Below, in pieces: positions 41,372 to 53,745 of a DNA stretch of 64,000 nt. The translations under genes were made by a program, and so were the position numbers. The notes under the pieces were generated by a model. The model saw nothing but the letters and a program-made list of their open reading frames with translations, was not told where the DNA came from and did no database searches. Within the stretch, counting starts at the first letter, position 1; each line of letters starts with the position of its first letter. Origin of the DNA: UBA9464 sp003445095 (GTDB lineage: Bacteria > Verrucomicrobiota > Verrucomicrobiia > Limisphaerales > UBA9464); assembly GCA_035437945.1 (NCBI GenBank), contig DAOMZG010000001.1, positions 1 through 64,000 on the forward strand. Reading direction: 5' to 3'.

Positions 41372-44300
41372 TTACCCTTTCGTTAGAGACTCATCCAAAT
41401 TGAACAACACATTGGCGACCATCATCCAGGCGGCCAAGGCGCGCGTGTCGAGCGACGCGGGACGTGTGGCGGCCCCAACTTGGACCAATTGTGCGGCCGA
41501 GTGTGGATCGAGCGTGTAACTGGCGAGTTGTTGTTTCAAGAAGGCGAGGAGACGTCCGCGCTCAGCCGGAGAAGGCGCGCGCCCGAGGCAGGTGCGAAAG
41601 GCGAAGTCGAGTTGTTGGGTTGGATCGGTACCGCCTTCGGTCATGATCCGTTGGGCGAACACGCGAGCGGCTTCGAGCAAGGTGGGTTCGTTGAGTCCGG
41701 CGAGCGCTTGCAACGTCGTGTTCGTACGGGGGCGACGCGCCACGCACACATCGCGGCTCGGGGCGTCAAAGGTAGCCAAGGTGGGATACGTGCAAACTCG
41801 TCGCCAGAAAGTGTAAACGGCCCGCCGGTACAAATCAGGTCCTTCACTCACGGGCCACTCATCCATGCCGATCTCGGGACGGAGAAATCCGATCTCCTTC
41901 CATAAGTTGGGGACTTGGACCGGATAAACACTCGGTCCGCCGAGGTCGAGATTGAGCAGACCGCTCACAGCGAGGGCCTGATCGCGAATCATCTCTGCGT
42001 CCATGCGGAAACGCGGGCCGTGCGAGAGCCAGCGATTGTAGAAATCCTTCTCTTGCCGCACGGGGTCCGTCGCGGCGCTCTGGCGATACGTGGCCGACAT
42101 GACCAACAGCTTCTGCATCGCCTTCACATCCCATCCCGTGCGCACGAATTCAGTCGCCAACCAATCGAGCAGCGCGGGATTCGAGGGCGCCTCTCCCTGT
42201 CGTCCAAAATCATCACTGGTCTTCACCAGGCCGATGCCAAATAGGCGTTCCCAATAGCGATTCACGGTGACCCGAGCGGGGAGCGGATTGGCCGGATCGA
42301 CCAGCCAGCGAGCGAGCGCGAGCCGGTTGGTAGGAGTTCCTTCCGGCAACGGAGGGAGGATCGCGGGGACGCCGGCGCTCACCTGCTTGCCTTTTTCGAG
42401 AAAGTTACCCCGTACGTGAACGTAGGTGCTCCGCGGCTCTGCCCGCTCCTGCATGATGGGTGTGGTGTACTTCCGAGTAGCGAGTTCAGTTTCCCGCTGG
42501 TTCAGGCGGAACAATTCTCTTTCGAGGCGGCGGACCGTGGGAGAAACGGACCGATAGAACGCGGCGACTTGCTGCCGTTGCGCCGACGTCCGCTGATCCG
42601 CGTTGATTTGAACTATGGACGTAATCTCTTGCGTGAGCGGCCAGCGCAGTAACGGGTCTGCATTGGTGGTCACCGACAGTCGGAATCGGCCGATCGTGTG
42701 ACTGTTGCCGTGGTAATGGTCGAACCGAAATCCCAGTCGGGTGCCGCCGGTGAATCCGGCGGAGTCCTTGAGTTCCGCAATGAGGAAGTGTGGTTCCCCG
42801 AACTTCGGCCCAATCGCCCAACCGGTCTTGGGATTGCGGTCCACGGCGTGCTCGGCGCGATAGTATTGCTGTTCCCAATCGGCCGAGGCGGTGGAAAAGA
42901 ATAAGTTGGTCGTTCCACCTGCGGAGTCGGTTCGAGCTTCCGTCGCGTGTTCGCTCGCGGTTCGGTCGGACGAGGCCGTGCGCGCTCCTGATGCAAGCGG
43001 AGTGGCGCTGAGCGCGAATTCATCGAGGATGAAGTTACCCGTCTGGCCCCAGCGGCCGGGACCATTCTTCGGCAGGCTCGGATCAGGAAGGACTTCGAGC
43101 AGTACTGCCGTGATGCCCGTGAGGTCGGTGTCGGCTTCGAAGGTGATCGTGTCGTAAATGGGGTTCAGCCCAGTGCCGAGCACGGAGCCGTCGCTCAGGT
43201 TCGTAAAGCTGGAACCTCCATTGGAAACAACGTTGGTGAGCGTTAGGAGTTGCCAGATTGGACCGGCTGACTTCACTCGCTGTTCCCAATCAGCTTGCTC
43301 CGCTGGAAGATTTGCTTCCGCCGCGGCGAGCTCGGTTCGGGTCGCTTTGAGGCGTTCACGAACAAACTCCACGCTTCGCGAAAGGTTTGGCGCCGGGACC
43401 TCAACGATCGGCGCGAGGTTGTAATTCCCGACGTCCGCGGAGTTATTGAAGAACGCGTAAAGTTGGTAGTACTCGTCGTGCGTGATCGGATCGTATTTGT
43501 GAGTGTGACATTCCGCGCACATGAGCGTCAGCCCCAGCCAGGTCGTGCCCAAGGTCGCCACGCGATCCTTTACTGCCTTGGTCCGGTACTCCTCCTCGTC
43601 GCCACCGCCTTCGTCATTGATCTTGGTATTGCGGTTGAAGCCGGTCGCGATCTTTTGTTCGAGCGTGGCGTAGGGGAGCAAGTCGCCGGCAAGTTGTTCG
43701 ATGGTGAATTGGTCGAAGGGAAGATTCCGATTGAACGCGTTAATCACCCACTCGCGATACGGCCAGATGGAGCGGGCCAGGTCCACCTGGTAGCCATTCG
43801 AGTCTGCGTAGCGTGCCAAATCCAGCCAGCCCCGGGCCATGTGTTCGCCGTAATGCGGGGAGGCGAGGAGTCGGTCCACCACCGACTCGTAAGCGTTGGG
43901 TGAAGGATCTTTGATGAATGCTTCGACCTCCGACCAAGTTGGTGGCAGGCCCGTGAGGTCGAGAGTTAGCCGGCGAATCAGCGTGGGGCGATCCACCTCC
44001 ACTTGCGGAGAAAGTCCTTCCTGCTCCAGGCGCGAGAGAATGAACTGATCGACTGAGTTCTTAACCCAATTAGTGCCACGGACTGGCGGGAGCTCGGTGC
44101 GGCTCGGAGCGACGAAAGACCAGTGACGACGCGGATCGAATTCGGGCCACACGGCACCGTCCGCTATCCACTGGCGCAACGCGCCGACCTCTGCGCTTGT
44201 TAAGCGCGCGCCTTTGGACGGCATGACTTCGTCCGGATCGGTCGAAGTCACTCGGCGCATGACCTCACTGTCGTCAGGACGACCAGGAACCAGTGCAACC

Positions 44301-44521
44301 TTCCCTGATTTGCCTGCCTTCAATGCCTCAGCCCTAGAGTCGAGTCGGAGCTTTGCTTTCTGTGTGTCCGGCCCGTGGCACTCGGAGCAACGTTTGATGA
44401 GCATGGGTTCAATTTGTTTTGCAAAGTCCACCGCCGCGGTAGCCCCCGTTCGGGTGAGGCCAACCGCGAGCAAGGCGACCAGAAGGCACAGTCGACGGGA
44501 GCGTTGCGTGAGAGTCATCAT
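41372..44521 (-). CDS. PSD1 / planctomycete cytochrome c domain protein, pair 1
   Basis: The 1049-residue exported protein begins with a signal peptide and an N-terminal cytochrome c motif (IEPMLIKRCSECHGPD). It continues into DUF1549 (SPHYGEHMARGWLDLARYADSNGYQVD) and a second CxxCH (MCAECHTHKYDPITHDEYY). A middle carbohydrate/discoidin-like region (about 430-650) is followed by DUF1553 (DPANPLPARVTVNRYWERLFG, LFNLDESL at the end). It is the upstream partner of the DUF1501 gene. The heme motifs suggest electron transfer in the periplasm; substrate is unknown. Confidence 0.93.
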   Translation of the reverse strand: MMTLTQRSRRLCLLVALLAVGLTRTGATAAVDFAKQIEPMLIKRCSECHGPDTQKAKLRLDSRAEALKAGKSGKVALVPGRPDDSEVMRRVTSTDPDEVMPSKGARLTSAEVGALRQWIADGAVWPEFDPRRHWSFVAPSRTELPPVRGTNWVKNSVDQFILSRLEQEGLSPQVEVDRPTLIRRLTLDLTGLPPTWSEVEAFIKDPSPNAYESVVDRLLASPHYGEHMARGWLDLARYADSNGYQVDLARSIWPYREWVINAFNRNLPFDQFTIEQLAGDLLPYATLEQKIATGFNRNTKINDEGGGDEEEYRTKAVKDRVATLGTTWLGLTLMCAECHTHKYDPITHDEYYQLYAFFNNSADVGNYNLAPIVEVPAPNLSRSVEFVRERLKATRTELAAAEANLPAEQADWEQRVKSAGPIWQLLTLTNVVSNGGSSFTNLSDGSVLGTGLNPIYDTITFEADTDLTGITAVLLEVLPDPSLPKNGPGRWGQTGNFILDEFALSATPLASGARTASSDRTASEHATEARTDSAGGTTNLFFSTASADWEQQYYRAEHAVDRNPKTGWAIGPKFGEPHFLIAELKDSAGFTGGTRLGFRFDHYHGNSHTIGRFRLSVTTNADPLLRWPLTQEITSIVQINADQRTSAQRQQVAAFYRSVSPTVRRLERELFRLNQRETELATRKYTTPIMQERAEPRSTYVHVRGNFLEKGKQVSAGVPAILPPLPEGTPTNRLALARWLVDPANPLPARVTVNRYWERLFGIGLVKTSDDFGRQGEAPSNPALLDWLATEFVRTGWDVKAMQKLLVMSATYRQSAATDPVRQEKDFYNRWLSHGPRFRMDAEMIRDQALAVSGLLNLDLGGPSVYPVQVPNLWKEIGFLRPEIGMDEWPVSEGPDLYRRAVYTFWRRVCTYPTLATFDAPSRDVCVARRPRTNTTLQALAGLNEPTLLEAARVFAQRIMTEGGTDPTQQLDFAFRTCLGRAPSPAERGRLLAFLKQQLASYTLDPHSAAQLVQVGAATRPASLDTRALAAWMMVANVLFNLDESLTKG

Positions 44522-44698
44522 TCGTCGTCAGTTACCGCTAAGTTCAGGAGCAGAAATCTGCCGCGAAGCCAGTACGACCGCCAGACCGGAGTTGGGATTC
44601 GACCCAGTCGCGCGGGGGGCGGAGAACGGTCGTGACGCAGTTGCTCGATTCCCATTTTTAGTCTGAACGGAATTGCTGCGGTTAGGTCAGATTTCCAC

Positions 44699-44998
44699 GT
44701 GAGACGAATACGCGTGGTGGTTCCTTGGCGGGACGGATTGCATCTTCGTCCGGCAGCAAAACTGGTGCAAATTGCTCAGAAGTTTCGCTCACAAATCTCC
44801 CTCGAGTGTCGGGGGCGGATGGCGGATCCGCGGAGCATCCTGAGCATTGTCGCGCTCTGTGCCACGATGGGAACGCCTCTCGATCTACAAGCAACCGGTG
44901 AAGACGAACAGGATGCGGCCAGGGCGCTGGAAGAGGCATTCTCTTCGTCGGAAACCGGAGTTGACTCGATAGGCGCCGCGATTGGAGACAAGGTCTAA
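44699..44998 (+). CDS. HPr family phosphocarrier protein
   Basis: The 99-residue protein is a HPr domain: GLHLRPAAKLVQIA with His15, and DPRSILSIVALCA with Ser46, the residue phosphorylated by HPr kinase. The start is a GTG at 44699. No enzyme I or HPr kinase is encoded in the window. Such orphan HPr proteins in bacteria with incomplete phosphotransferase systems often act in regulation; the role is inferred. Confidence 0.9.
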   Translation: MRRIRVVVPWRDGLHLRPAAKLVQIAQKFRSQISLECRGRMADPRSILSIVALCATMGTPLDLQATGEDEQDAARALEEAFSSSETGVDSIGAAIGDKV

Positions 44999-45086
44999 AC
45001 TGAAGTGATTCTGGCGTTGGCCACCTGGTATCCGGGTGTTAAAACGCCTTGTGATGGCAGGGCGGCAATCGCACCTTCGGTGAGCC

Positions 45087-45839
45087 ATGGGGGCCGGAAC
45101 TCTGATCATCATCCCAACTTTCAACGAACGCGACAACCTGCCGCCGATCATTCGTCGAATCTTGGAGCTTCCAATTCCATTGGATGTCTTGGTTGTGGAC
45201 GACAATTCGCCGGACGGAACCGGAGCCGTCGCAGATTCGTTGGCGGCCGAACAATCGCAGGTGCACGTGTTGCACCGCGCCGAGAAAAATGGACTCGGGC
45301 GTGCGTACCTCGCCGGCTTCGACTGGGCGCTGAAACACGATTACGAATTCGTTTTCGAAATGGACGCCGATTTTTCCCATAACCCGGCCGACATCCCGCG
45401 ATTCCTCGAAGCCGCGGAAAAGGAATCGGCCGATCTCGTGGTTGGCTCGCGTTATCGCGACGGCATTCGCGTCATCAATTGGCCGCTCAACCGATTGCTC
45501 CTGAGCATTACGGCCGCGAAATATGTGCAGGTGATTACCGGCATGTCCGTGAGTGACCCGACCGGTGGATTCAAATGCTTTCGCCGACGGGCGCTCGCGG
45601 CGATCGAACTCGGGACCGTGCGCTCAAACGGCTACAGCTTTCAGATCGAACTCACTCATCGAGTGTGGCGACGTGGGATGACGATTGCGGAGGTGCCGAT
45701 CATTTTCACCGACCGGTTTCAGGGTACTTCCAAAATGTCGCCTGCGATTGTTCGCGAGGCGTTATGGATGGTTTGGAAGCTGTGGATTGAACATGGGCTT
45801 AGCCGGAAGCCCGCCCCTCTGGCGACGACCAATCAGTAA
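45087..45839 (+). CDS. Polyprenol-phosphate mannosyltransferase-like family 2 glycosyltransferase
   Basis: The 250-residue enzyme resembles dolichol/polyprenol monophosphate mannose synthase: LIIIPTFNERDNLPPIIRRIL, VVDDNSPDGTG, EMDADFSHNP with the metal-binding DxD, and LVVGSRYRDG. C-terminal membrane helices are absent. It would transfer a sugar from a nucleotide donor to a lipid carrier at the inner membrane face. It starts at an ATG 88 bases after the HPr gene in the same direction. Confidence 0.92.
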   Translation: MGAGTLIIIPTFNERDNLPPIIRRILELPIPLDVLVVDDNSPDGTGAVADSLAAEQSQVHVLHRAEKNGLGRAYLAGFDWALKHDYEFVFEMDADFSHNPADIPRFLEAAEKESADLVVGSRYRDGIRVINWPLNRLLLSITAAKYVQVITGMSVSDPTGGFKCFRRRALAAIELGTVRSNGYSFQIELTHRVWRRGMTIAEVPIIFTDRFQGTSKMSPAIVREALWMVWKLWIEHGLSRKPAPLATTNQ

Positions 45840-45937
45840 TCAGCCCACGGCCTCGTCCACCGGCACGCTTGAAGGCGACGCGTTCATCGCCAATCCAGCG
45901 GCGCGGCCTGGAGCAAAGTCCATCAACCATCGGTCCG

Positions 45938-47698
45938 TCATTTCGGAACCGCTCGATAAAACCGCGGAGCAGAACCTGGAGCTCCCGTCTCCTGATAGGT
46001 GGCCAAACCGGAGCCGTTCGGAACTACAGTTCCAACCTCCGCCCACGTCGTGGCGTCAACGGTCTCGGCCTTTTGAATGCCATAGGTCTGTCCCGCGTCG
46101 CCGGTCAGGTCGAATGTGCCCCGGCCGTCTGAGAGTAAACGCGCGGCGGAAAGCGTCGCTGGTTTCGGGGCTACGCCGCCTCTTGTCTTTACGGTGAAGC
46201 GAGTGGCTCGATAGACGTACCCATAGCCATACATATCGGTAACGGTATTGGTGGAGAAGTAGAATGCTTTACCGAACAGAATTTCTGCGGTGTACGAACG
46301 TTCTGCCACCAGGGTATTGGCAGGCACGACAATCGAAGTCGAGGTAACCGGCAGCGGTCGTGGGATGCAGAGATTCGGCGCCTGAAATGGGATGGAGTGA
46401 TCATCGCTGATGTACATCGACATAAAATCATTCCCGGCGGCGTTGGCGAACGGTTCCCATTGCAAGGTGAAATCTTGGGTGGCGGTAATGGCTTGGGCGG
46501 CCTCAAAATTGGTTACTCTGGGAACCGGTGGCGCATCCGCGGTAACGTTCATCGGGATGACCCGTTCCGGCTGACCGGTCTGGGTGAATCGCAATGTGTG
46601 TGGACCCGGCGGGTGAGCCGCCTCCAACTCGGCCGCGGTGTCGAAAATGTCGTAATACTGGAGGTAGAAATTGGAAGTGAGGTTGGTGCTGGTTCCATCG
46701 GGGAATTCTAACGAACCAGCGGTCACGGCAGGCCCAAACGCTGGCCCCATAATCACCGCCGAAAAGAGAAAGGCAGCAGTATCCCCAGTTTCCTCTACCG
46801 GTGGCGCCGCCGAGGTCTGGACGTAATTGGATCGCTTGGCGAGCCCGTAGCTGCCCCAGTGGGCCGGTAATGGACTCTGATTGCAGGGCGCAGACTCGGC
46901 CGTGGTGAAGCTTCCTTCGTACGCTCCCGCGGGGAGTGGTTTTCCGGCGACGCTCTCAAACTTGATGGATGCATTGACCGGGTTCAGCACCCAGTCGATT
47001 CGGGTCAGCACAGGAAAATCGCCATTGTACCCAACTGTTAAGCTTCTCCCGTCCCCGGCCCATTGATAGGAGAGTTTGGATGGGTCCAAGCCAGGTCCAG
47101 TCACCGTAATGGCCGGGTTGGGGCCGCCAGGCAGGGCGATCTGCTTCATTTGTTGGGTAAATCGGAAAATGAGATCCGTGGCGGGTGAAATGCTCGTGGC
47201 CCCATTAGTTGGACTCACGCTGCCCAAAGCAGGTGCGCCCAATCCCGTGGTGAAGTTGCCGGACACGGACTCGAGAGCGACTCCGGCCGCGCTCTTGATT
47301 TGAAAAAATGGGTTAAGTCCGGGCGGGTTGAGTTTCCAGGTAATCGCGACGTTGATGGGCCACACACCAAAACCACCCCCCGGCTTAATGGTAAGTGTCC
47401 TTTTGTCGGTACCCCACGTTCCGATCGTTTGGGCATTCAGGTTGGCCGGGTCCATCACTATGGTGCCGAGGGCGCCACTCGGTGGGATAAGAGTGTCCAT
47501 GTCCCGGTCGAACACCAAGATCAGCGGAGTTGGCGCCGTCACGTCGGTGGCTCCGTCCGCCGGCGATCTCGACACGATCACGGGGGCCTGACCGAGGAGA
47601 CTCGGTACCAGCAACAAGGACCCGACGATCACTATCAAGAGCCGGGAAGCACACGAACCCGGCACCGATATTCGAGAAGGCGAAACGAGAATGCTCAT
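45938..47698 (-). CDS. Large secreted Ig-like (Big_5-type) protein
   Basis: The 586-residue exported protein has a signal peptide (LLIVIVGSLLLVPSLLGQA) and repeated Ig-like (SbsA/Big_5-type) domains: VIVSRSPADGATDV then LILVFDRDMD, and GSVSPTNGATSISPATDLIFRF. The C-terminus resembles the secreted-protein tail (FDLTGDAGQTYGIQKAETV, APRFYRAVPK). ATG 47698 is chosen since upstream codons of the frame are not leader-like. It is likely an adhesin or scaffold; no enzyme motif is visible. Confidence 0.8.
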   Translation of the reverse strand: MSILVSPSRISVPGSCASRLLIVIVGSLLLVPSLLGQAPVIVSRSPADGATDVTAPTPLILVFDRDMDTLIPPSGALGTIVMDPANLNAQTIGTWGTDKRTLTIKPGGGFGVWPINVAITWKLNPPGLNPFFQIKSAAGVALESVSGNFTTGLGAPALGSVSPTNGATSISPATDLIFRFTQQMKQIALPGGPNPAITVTGPGLDPSKLSYQWAGDGRSLTVGYNGDFPVLTRIDWVLNPVNASIKFESVAGKPLPAGAYEGSFTTAESAPCNQSPLPAHWGSYGLAKRSNYVQTSAAPPVEETGDTAAFLFSAVIMGPAFGPAVTAGSLEFPDGTSTNLTSNFYLQYYDIFDTAAELEAAHPPGPHTLRFTQTGQPERVIPMNVTADAPPVPRVTNFEAAQAITATQDFTLQWEPFANAAGNDFMSMYISDDHSIPFQAPNLCIPRPLPVTSTSIVVPANTLVAERSYTAEILFGKAFYFSTNTVTDMYGYGYVYRATRFTVKTRGGVAPKPATLSAARLLSDGRGTFDLTGDAGQTYGIQKAETVDATTWAEVGTVVPNGSGLATYQETGAPGSAPRFYRAVPK

Positions 47699-47885
47699 AC
47701 CTTCGGATCTATAGCGACGACACTCAATTGGGGCCAGCCTTGATTTGACTTCGCACCACAGGGCGTTCCTGGGCATATTGGCCTAAGCTTCGCAACGGGC
47801 CGGACGGCAGAGACTCTCGCGCGAATTCATCCGAAGGATGGACAACGAGGTGAGTTCGGTGTTTCTAGTGGGTGAGGATTCCAAG

Positions 47886-50744
<2,859 letters not shown>

Positions 50745-50753
50745 TTCGCGCCT

Positions 50754-52250
50754 ATGGCCTCGAGCCCAAGACATCATCCCTTTCTCAATCGGCGCGCTTT
50801 TCTGACTCATAGCGCCACGGCCTTAAGCGGAATGGCTCTGGCCCAGTTGCTGGGTCGGGACGGGTTGCTCGCGGCCACGGCGGGCGTCAAAACTCCGATT
50901 CGGCCGAAGGTGGATTCGGCCAATCCCAACGCCGTGCGCGAGGCTCATTTCGCACCCCGCGCGAAACAAGTGCTGATGATTTTCTCCGCGGGGGGCTGCA
51001 GCCATCTCGACACGTTCGACTACAAGCCCGAGTTGGTGAAGCGCCACGGACAACCGATGCCGGGTGCGGACAAGTTGGTCACCTTCCAAGGAGCGCAAGG
51101 GGCGTTGAACCAAAGTCCATGGGCGTTCCGGCCGCGCGGACAATGCGGTAAGATGATTTCCGACCTTGTGCCGCGCCTCGGCGACCTCGCGGACGAGTTG
51201 TGTTTCATTCATTCGCTGAAGGGCAAAACCAACACCCACGGCCCGGGCGAAAATTTCATGAACACGGGGTTCACGCTCGATGGTTTTCCCAGCATCGGCG
51301 CCTGGACCACTTATGCGCTCGGGAGCGCGAACGACAATCTGCCTGCTTACGTGGCGATCCCCGATCCTCGCGGCGCCCCGCAATCGGCGGGCAATTGTTG
51401 GAATCCCGGATTTCTTCCGGCGGCGTTTCAAGGAACGGATTTCAACGCCACCAAACCGCTTCGAAACCTCGCCCGCCCGATCGAGATCAGCCCGGATAAG
51501 GATCGCGCCACCCGCGAATTCATCGCCCGGATCAATCAACATCACTTGCAGGGTTACCCTGGTGACACGGAGTTAGCAGCTCGCATTTCCAGCTACGAAT
51601 TGGCCGCGCGAATGCAATTGTCGGTGCCCGCGGTGAGTGAGATTTCCACCGAACCGGCGCACGTGCTGAAAATGTACGGCGCCGACGCCACCGGAAACCG
51701 TACTCAGGAGATTAAGGCTGGATACGCACGGAATTGCATTCTGGCCCGCCGACTGATTGAACAGGGCGTTCGTTTCGTTCAACTGTTCAATGGCGCCTAT
51801 CAAGTCGGTGGCGAAGGGACGAGCAATTGGGACGGCCATAAAGTGTTGAAGGATCAATACACCGTCCACGGCGAGATCTTGGATCAACCGACCGCCGCGC
51901 TCCTCATTGATCTCAAGCAACGCGGTCTGCTCGCCGATACCTTGGTCGTCTGGTGTACGGAGTTCGGGCGCATGCCGACCTTTCAGGCTGGCGCCAGCGG
52001 CCGGGACCACAATCCGGCTGGATTCACTGCGTGGCTAGCGGGGGCGGGCGTCAAGGCTCCGTACAGCTTCGGAGCCACGGATGAATTTGGTTACCAGGCG
52101 GTGGAAAAGGTCGCCACCGTTTATGATTTCCACGCCACCATCCTCCAAATCCTGGGCCTCGATCACGAGCGACTGAGCTTTTACCACAACGGCATCGAAC
52201 GCCGGCTCACTGATGTGCATGGCGAAGTGGTGACGGAGGTTCTCGGTTAA
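50754..52250 (+). CDS. DUF1501 family protein (exported), pair 2
   Basis: The 498-residue protein has an RR-type signal (NRRAFLTHSATALSGMALAQ) and the family phrases QVLMIFSAGGCSHLDTFDYKP, TNTHGPGENFMNTGF and LVVWCTEFGRMPTFQ, ending RLTDVHGEVVTEVLG. It overlaps no gene but follows its PSD1 partner closely. The sulfatase-like fold and export are inferred from family knowledge; the reaction is unknown. Confidence 0.93.
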   Translation: MASSPRHHPFLNRRAFLTHSATALSGMALAQLLGRDGLLAATAGVKTPIRPKVDSANPNAVREAHFAPRAKQVLMIFSAGGCSHLDTFDYKPELVKRHGQPMPGADKLVTFQGAQGALNQSPWAFRPRGQCGKMISDLVPRLGDLADELCFIHSLKGKTNTHGPGENFMNTGFTLDGFPSIGAWTTYALGSANDNLPAYVAIPDPRGAPQSAGNCWNPGFLPAAFQGTDFNATKPLRNLARPIEISPDKDRATREFIARINQHHLQGYPGDTELAARISSYELAARMQLSVPAVSEISTEPAHVLKMYGADATGNRTQEIKAGYARNCILARRLIEQGVRFVQLFNGAYQVGGEGTSNWDGHKVLKDQYTVHGEILDQPTAALLIDLKQRGLLADTLVVWCTEFGRMPTFQAGASGRDHNPAGFTAWLAGAGVKAPYSFGATDEFGYQAVEKVATVYDFHATILQILGLDHERLSFYHNGIERRLTDVHGEVVTEVLG

Positions 52251-52596
52251 TTCCCTCCAGGCAGAATTCTTCTTGGTGAGTCTCGTCGTCACCCCGGCGG
52301 TCTGTGCTCAGCATGAGCGTTCCTTCCAATTCGACTCAAGTGCAACCAAAGCGTTAAGGGTCTTCCTCAGGCTGGGACACTTCGATGCGGCAACATCTGG
52401 TCGTATCGCCTCGCGGGCTCTACGACTCTTGGATGCCAGAGGAATTCAAGCAAGGCGTGTCGCCGGCATCACCGCCAGTCGCGGCGCTGGTGACCGATCT
52501 CCAACGACGCGCGGCGGCGACTTCAGGTGGGGTCCCCGAGTGCCGCCGTGCTGGAAACGCTTTTTACATTTATCATGATTATCGTAAAATGAGTCT
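52251..52596. other. Intergenic region upstream of the DUF4143 ATPase
   Basis: About 346 bases after the DUF1501 gene hold an unusually AT-rich 3' end (52561-52590) with a palindrome just before the ATPase start. The rest contains arginine-rich frames without credible coding. No RNA gene is visible. Confidence 0.5.
52563..52588. promoter_or_regulatory. AT-rich palindrome at the ATPase promoter
   Basis: The sequence TTTACATTTATCA (52563-52575) is mirrored by TGATTATCGTAAA (52576-52588), 10 of 13 positions pairing. It stands out as AT-rich in GC-rich surroundings and ends 8 bases before the GTG start, overlapping the ribosome-binding region. It is a strong candidate operator or core promoter for the ATPase. 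Confidence 0.6.
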
Positions 52597-53742
52597 GTGA
52601 TCGCGCGCGACTTCTGGCTCGGCCGAATCCGGCAGGTATGGGAGCGAGTGCCCATCGTCTGGCTGGCTGGCGTACGGCGGGTGGGCAAGACGACCCTCGT
52701 TCGCTCGCTGCCGGAGGCCGATTGCCTCTACGTCAATTGTGATTCACCGCGAGCCGCCCAGTCCGTCGCGGACCCGGAGTTTTTTTTCCAGCAAGTCAAG
52801 AGACCGATCGTCGTCTTCGACGAAATCCATCAACTCCCGGACCCAACCCGGCTGCTCAAGATTGGCGCCGACGTCTTTCCCCAACTGAAGTTAGTGGCCA
52901 CGGGTTCCAGCACCCTGGCCGCCGCCCGCAAGTTCCGCGACGCACTCACCGGTCGCAAACGGGTGGTCGCCTTGCGCCCCGTGTTGTTTTCCGAGTTGAC
53001 GGCCTTTGGCGACTTGCCGCTCGAACACCGCCTCCTGCGCGGCGGCTTGCCACCGTCGTTCTTGGCGGAGCGACCCGACCCGGAATTCTTCGGTGAATGG
53101 CTCGATTCGCATTTCGCGCGCGACGTCCAAGAGCTATTTGGTGTCTCGAAACGCAGCGGCTATCTCGCCTTGCTGCAAATCCTGCTTCGCCAAAGCGGCG
53201 GCCTCCTGGACATTACCAAGCTCGCGAACCAAACCGCGCTGTCACGGCCCACGGTGATGCATTATCTGGAAATCTGTGAGACCACTCTCACGGTGCGGTT
53301 GGTCCGGCCATATCACGGCGGCAGAGCGCGGGAATGGACCCACCAGCCCAAAGCGTATGCGTTCGACACCGGGTTCATTTGTCACGCGCGTGGCTGGGAA
53401 CACTTACGGTCCGAAGATTGCGGCCCGCTTTGGGAACACCTCGTGTTGGATACCCTCGCCAGTGTGGAGGATCCCACGAAGGTTCAGTTCTGGCGCGACC
53501 ATCAGCAGCGCGAGGTTGATTTCGTGATCTCGAGAGGCCGGGATGCTGTGGACGCATACGAGTGCAAGTGGAGCATCCTCGACCCGGATTTGCGAAACCT
53601 TCGCGCCTTTCGACAAGTGTATCCGGAGGGGAAAAACTACCTGGTCGTTCCTCAGCCATCCTCCGCCCGAAGCTTACGGCTGGAGGGTTTAGACTTGAAC
53701 GTCGTTTCCCCGGCCGACTTGATGCCGGCCGGTTTCGACTGA
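52597..53742 (+). CDS. AAA ATPase with C-terminal DUF4143 nuclease-like domain
   Basis: The 381-residue protein has Walker A AGVRRVGKTTLVRS, Walker B RPIVVFDEIHQLPDPT, sensor GSSTLAAA, and a C-terminal DUF4143 domain: QPKAYAFDTGFICHARG, GPLWEHLVLDTLAS and FWRDHQQREVDFVISR, which is PD-(D/E)XK-like (WR...EVDFVI ... YECKW). This family is widespread and sometimes mobile, of unproven role. A GTG start follows the palindrome at 52563-52588. Confidence 0.93.
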   Translation: MIARDFWLGRIRQVWERVPIVWLAGVRRVGKTTLVRSLPEADCLYVNCDSPRAAQSVADPEFFFQQVKRPIVVFDEIHQLPDPTRLLKIGADVFPQLKLVATGSSTLAAARKFRDALTGRKRVVALRPVLFSELTAFGDLPLEHRLLRGGLPPSFLAERPDPEFFGEWLDSHFARDVQELFGVSKRSGYLALLQILLRQSGGLLDITKLANQTALSRPTVMHYLEICETTLTVRLVRPYHGGRAREWTHQPKAYAFDTGFICHARGWEHLRSEDCGPLWEHLVLDTLASVEDPTKVQFWRDHQQREVDFVISRGRDAVDAYECKWSILDPDLRNLRAFRQVYPEGKNYLVVPQPSSARSLRLEGLDLNVVSPADLMPAGFD

Positions 53743-53745
53743 CGC

